From Solirubrobacterales bacterium (lineage in GTDB: Bacteria; Actinomycetota; Thermoleophilia; Solirubrobacterales; Solirubrobacteraceae), in NCBI GenBank assembly GCA_025964065.1, contig JAOPZO010000427.1, positions 1 to 6,109 on the forward strand: 6,109 nt of DNA, in the 5' to 3' direction. Below are positions 5,779 through 6,109 of this stretch, piece by piece (positions within the stretch are counted from its first letter, which is position 1; the number at the start of each line of letters is the position of its first letter). The notes below the pieces were generated by a model. It saw only the letters and a program-made list of their open reading frames with translations. It was not told the origin of the DNA and searched no databases. A program made the position numbers and the translations under genes.

Positions 5779-6109
5779 ATGCACCTCCTCCTCTCCGACG
5801 AGCAGGGGTTCCTGCTCGAAGCCGCCGCCGATGCGCTCGGCCGCACGAACACGATCGAGGGCGCCCGCGAGGCGCTCGACGGCGCCGAGCCGCCGCAGCT
5901 GTGGGGCCTCGCCACGGAGGCGGGCTGGACCGGCCTGCTCGTGGGCGAGGACGCCGACGGCGCCGAGCTCTCCGCCTACGACGCGATGCTCGTGCTCGAG
6001 GCCTGCGGCCGCCGCCTCGCGGACGCCCGGCTGCTGGGCCACCTGCCCGCCACCGCCCTGCTCGAGCAGGCCGGCGCGGACGCGGGGCTCCGTGGGGCGC
6101 TCGCCCGCG
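5779..6109 (+). CDS. Second acyl-CoA dehydrogenase-like subunit (3' end cut by window edge)
   Basis: The first 110 residues are visible and the frame is open to the right edge. Seen: opening M-H-L-L-L-S-D-E-Q-G-F-L, then helices, with L-W-G-L-A-T-E-A-G-W-T-G-L-L-V-G-E-D at 41-58 and a helix at 65-82 leading into an L-G-H-L-P-A-T-A-L-L stretch at 86-95. This matches the N-terminal helical domain of acyl-CoA dehydrogenases, especially the smaller partner subunits of actinobacterial FadE heteromers. The catalytic and flavin motifs would lie outside the window, so whether it keeps a base is not visible. Tight linkage to the upstream dehydrogenase suggests the two proteins assemble into one enzyme, with the FAD site possibly at their interface. 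An independent homotetrameric dehydrogenase is less likely but not excluded. Confidence 0.85.
   Translation, partial: MHLLLSDEQGFLLEAAADALGRTNTIEGAREALDGAEPPQLWGLATEAGWTGLLVGEDADGAELSAYDAMLVLEACGRRLADARLLGHLPATALLEQAGADAGLRGALAR

Noticed and set aside
4525..6042. A long minus-strand open frame antisense to both dehydrogenase genes.
   Set aside because: The plus strand carries acyl-CoA dehydrogenase signatures and a good start arrangement; the antisense product is biased and domainless.

Overview
The window is very GC-rich, with almost every third codon position G or C, short intergenic gaps and several likely leaderless promoters. It reads as chromosomal DNA of a high-GC actinobacterium. The mix of a steroid-type P450, a paired FadE-type acyl-CoA dehydrogenase, an AveC-like membrane protein and a TetR regulator occurs in Mycobacteriales and in soil Thermoleophilia (Solirubrobacterales). 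I lean towards the latter, but the sequence alone does not settle it. No rRNA, tRNA, CRISPR, insertion sequence or phage signature was seen.

Layout: (i) 2-739 (+), the 3' part of a multi-pass membrane protein resembling the AveC/spirocyclase-like family; (ii) a GC hairpin at 740-760 in the convergent gap; (iii) 766-2457 (-), a CrtI/PYROXD2-like FAD oxidoreductase; (iv) 2535-3776 (-), a complete cytochrome P450; (v) 3868-4515 (-), a TetR-family regulator; (vi) 4606-5769 (+), an acyl-CoA dehydrogenase divergent from the regulator; (vii) 5779-6109 (+), the start of a second acyl-CoA dehydrogenase-like subunit cut by the window edge.

How they may work together: the P450 could hydroxylate or oxidise a hydrophobic, isoprenoid- or steroid-like side chain. 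After CoA activation by an enzyme outside the window, the two-subunit dehydrogenase would perform the alpha,beta-desaturation of beta-oxidation. The FAD oxidoreductase would add another redox step of unknown substrate. The most notable non-coding signal is a recurrent imperfect inverted repeat, GGACA-N3-TGTCC-like. It lies in front of the oxidoreductase gene (inside a 24-bp near-perfect palindrome), twice in front of the P450 gene, and once over the -10 of the first dehydrogenase gene. This suggests that the embedded TetR protein controls the whole group as a small local regulon. Substrate and regulator ligand are unknown.
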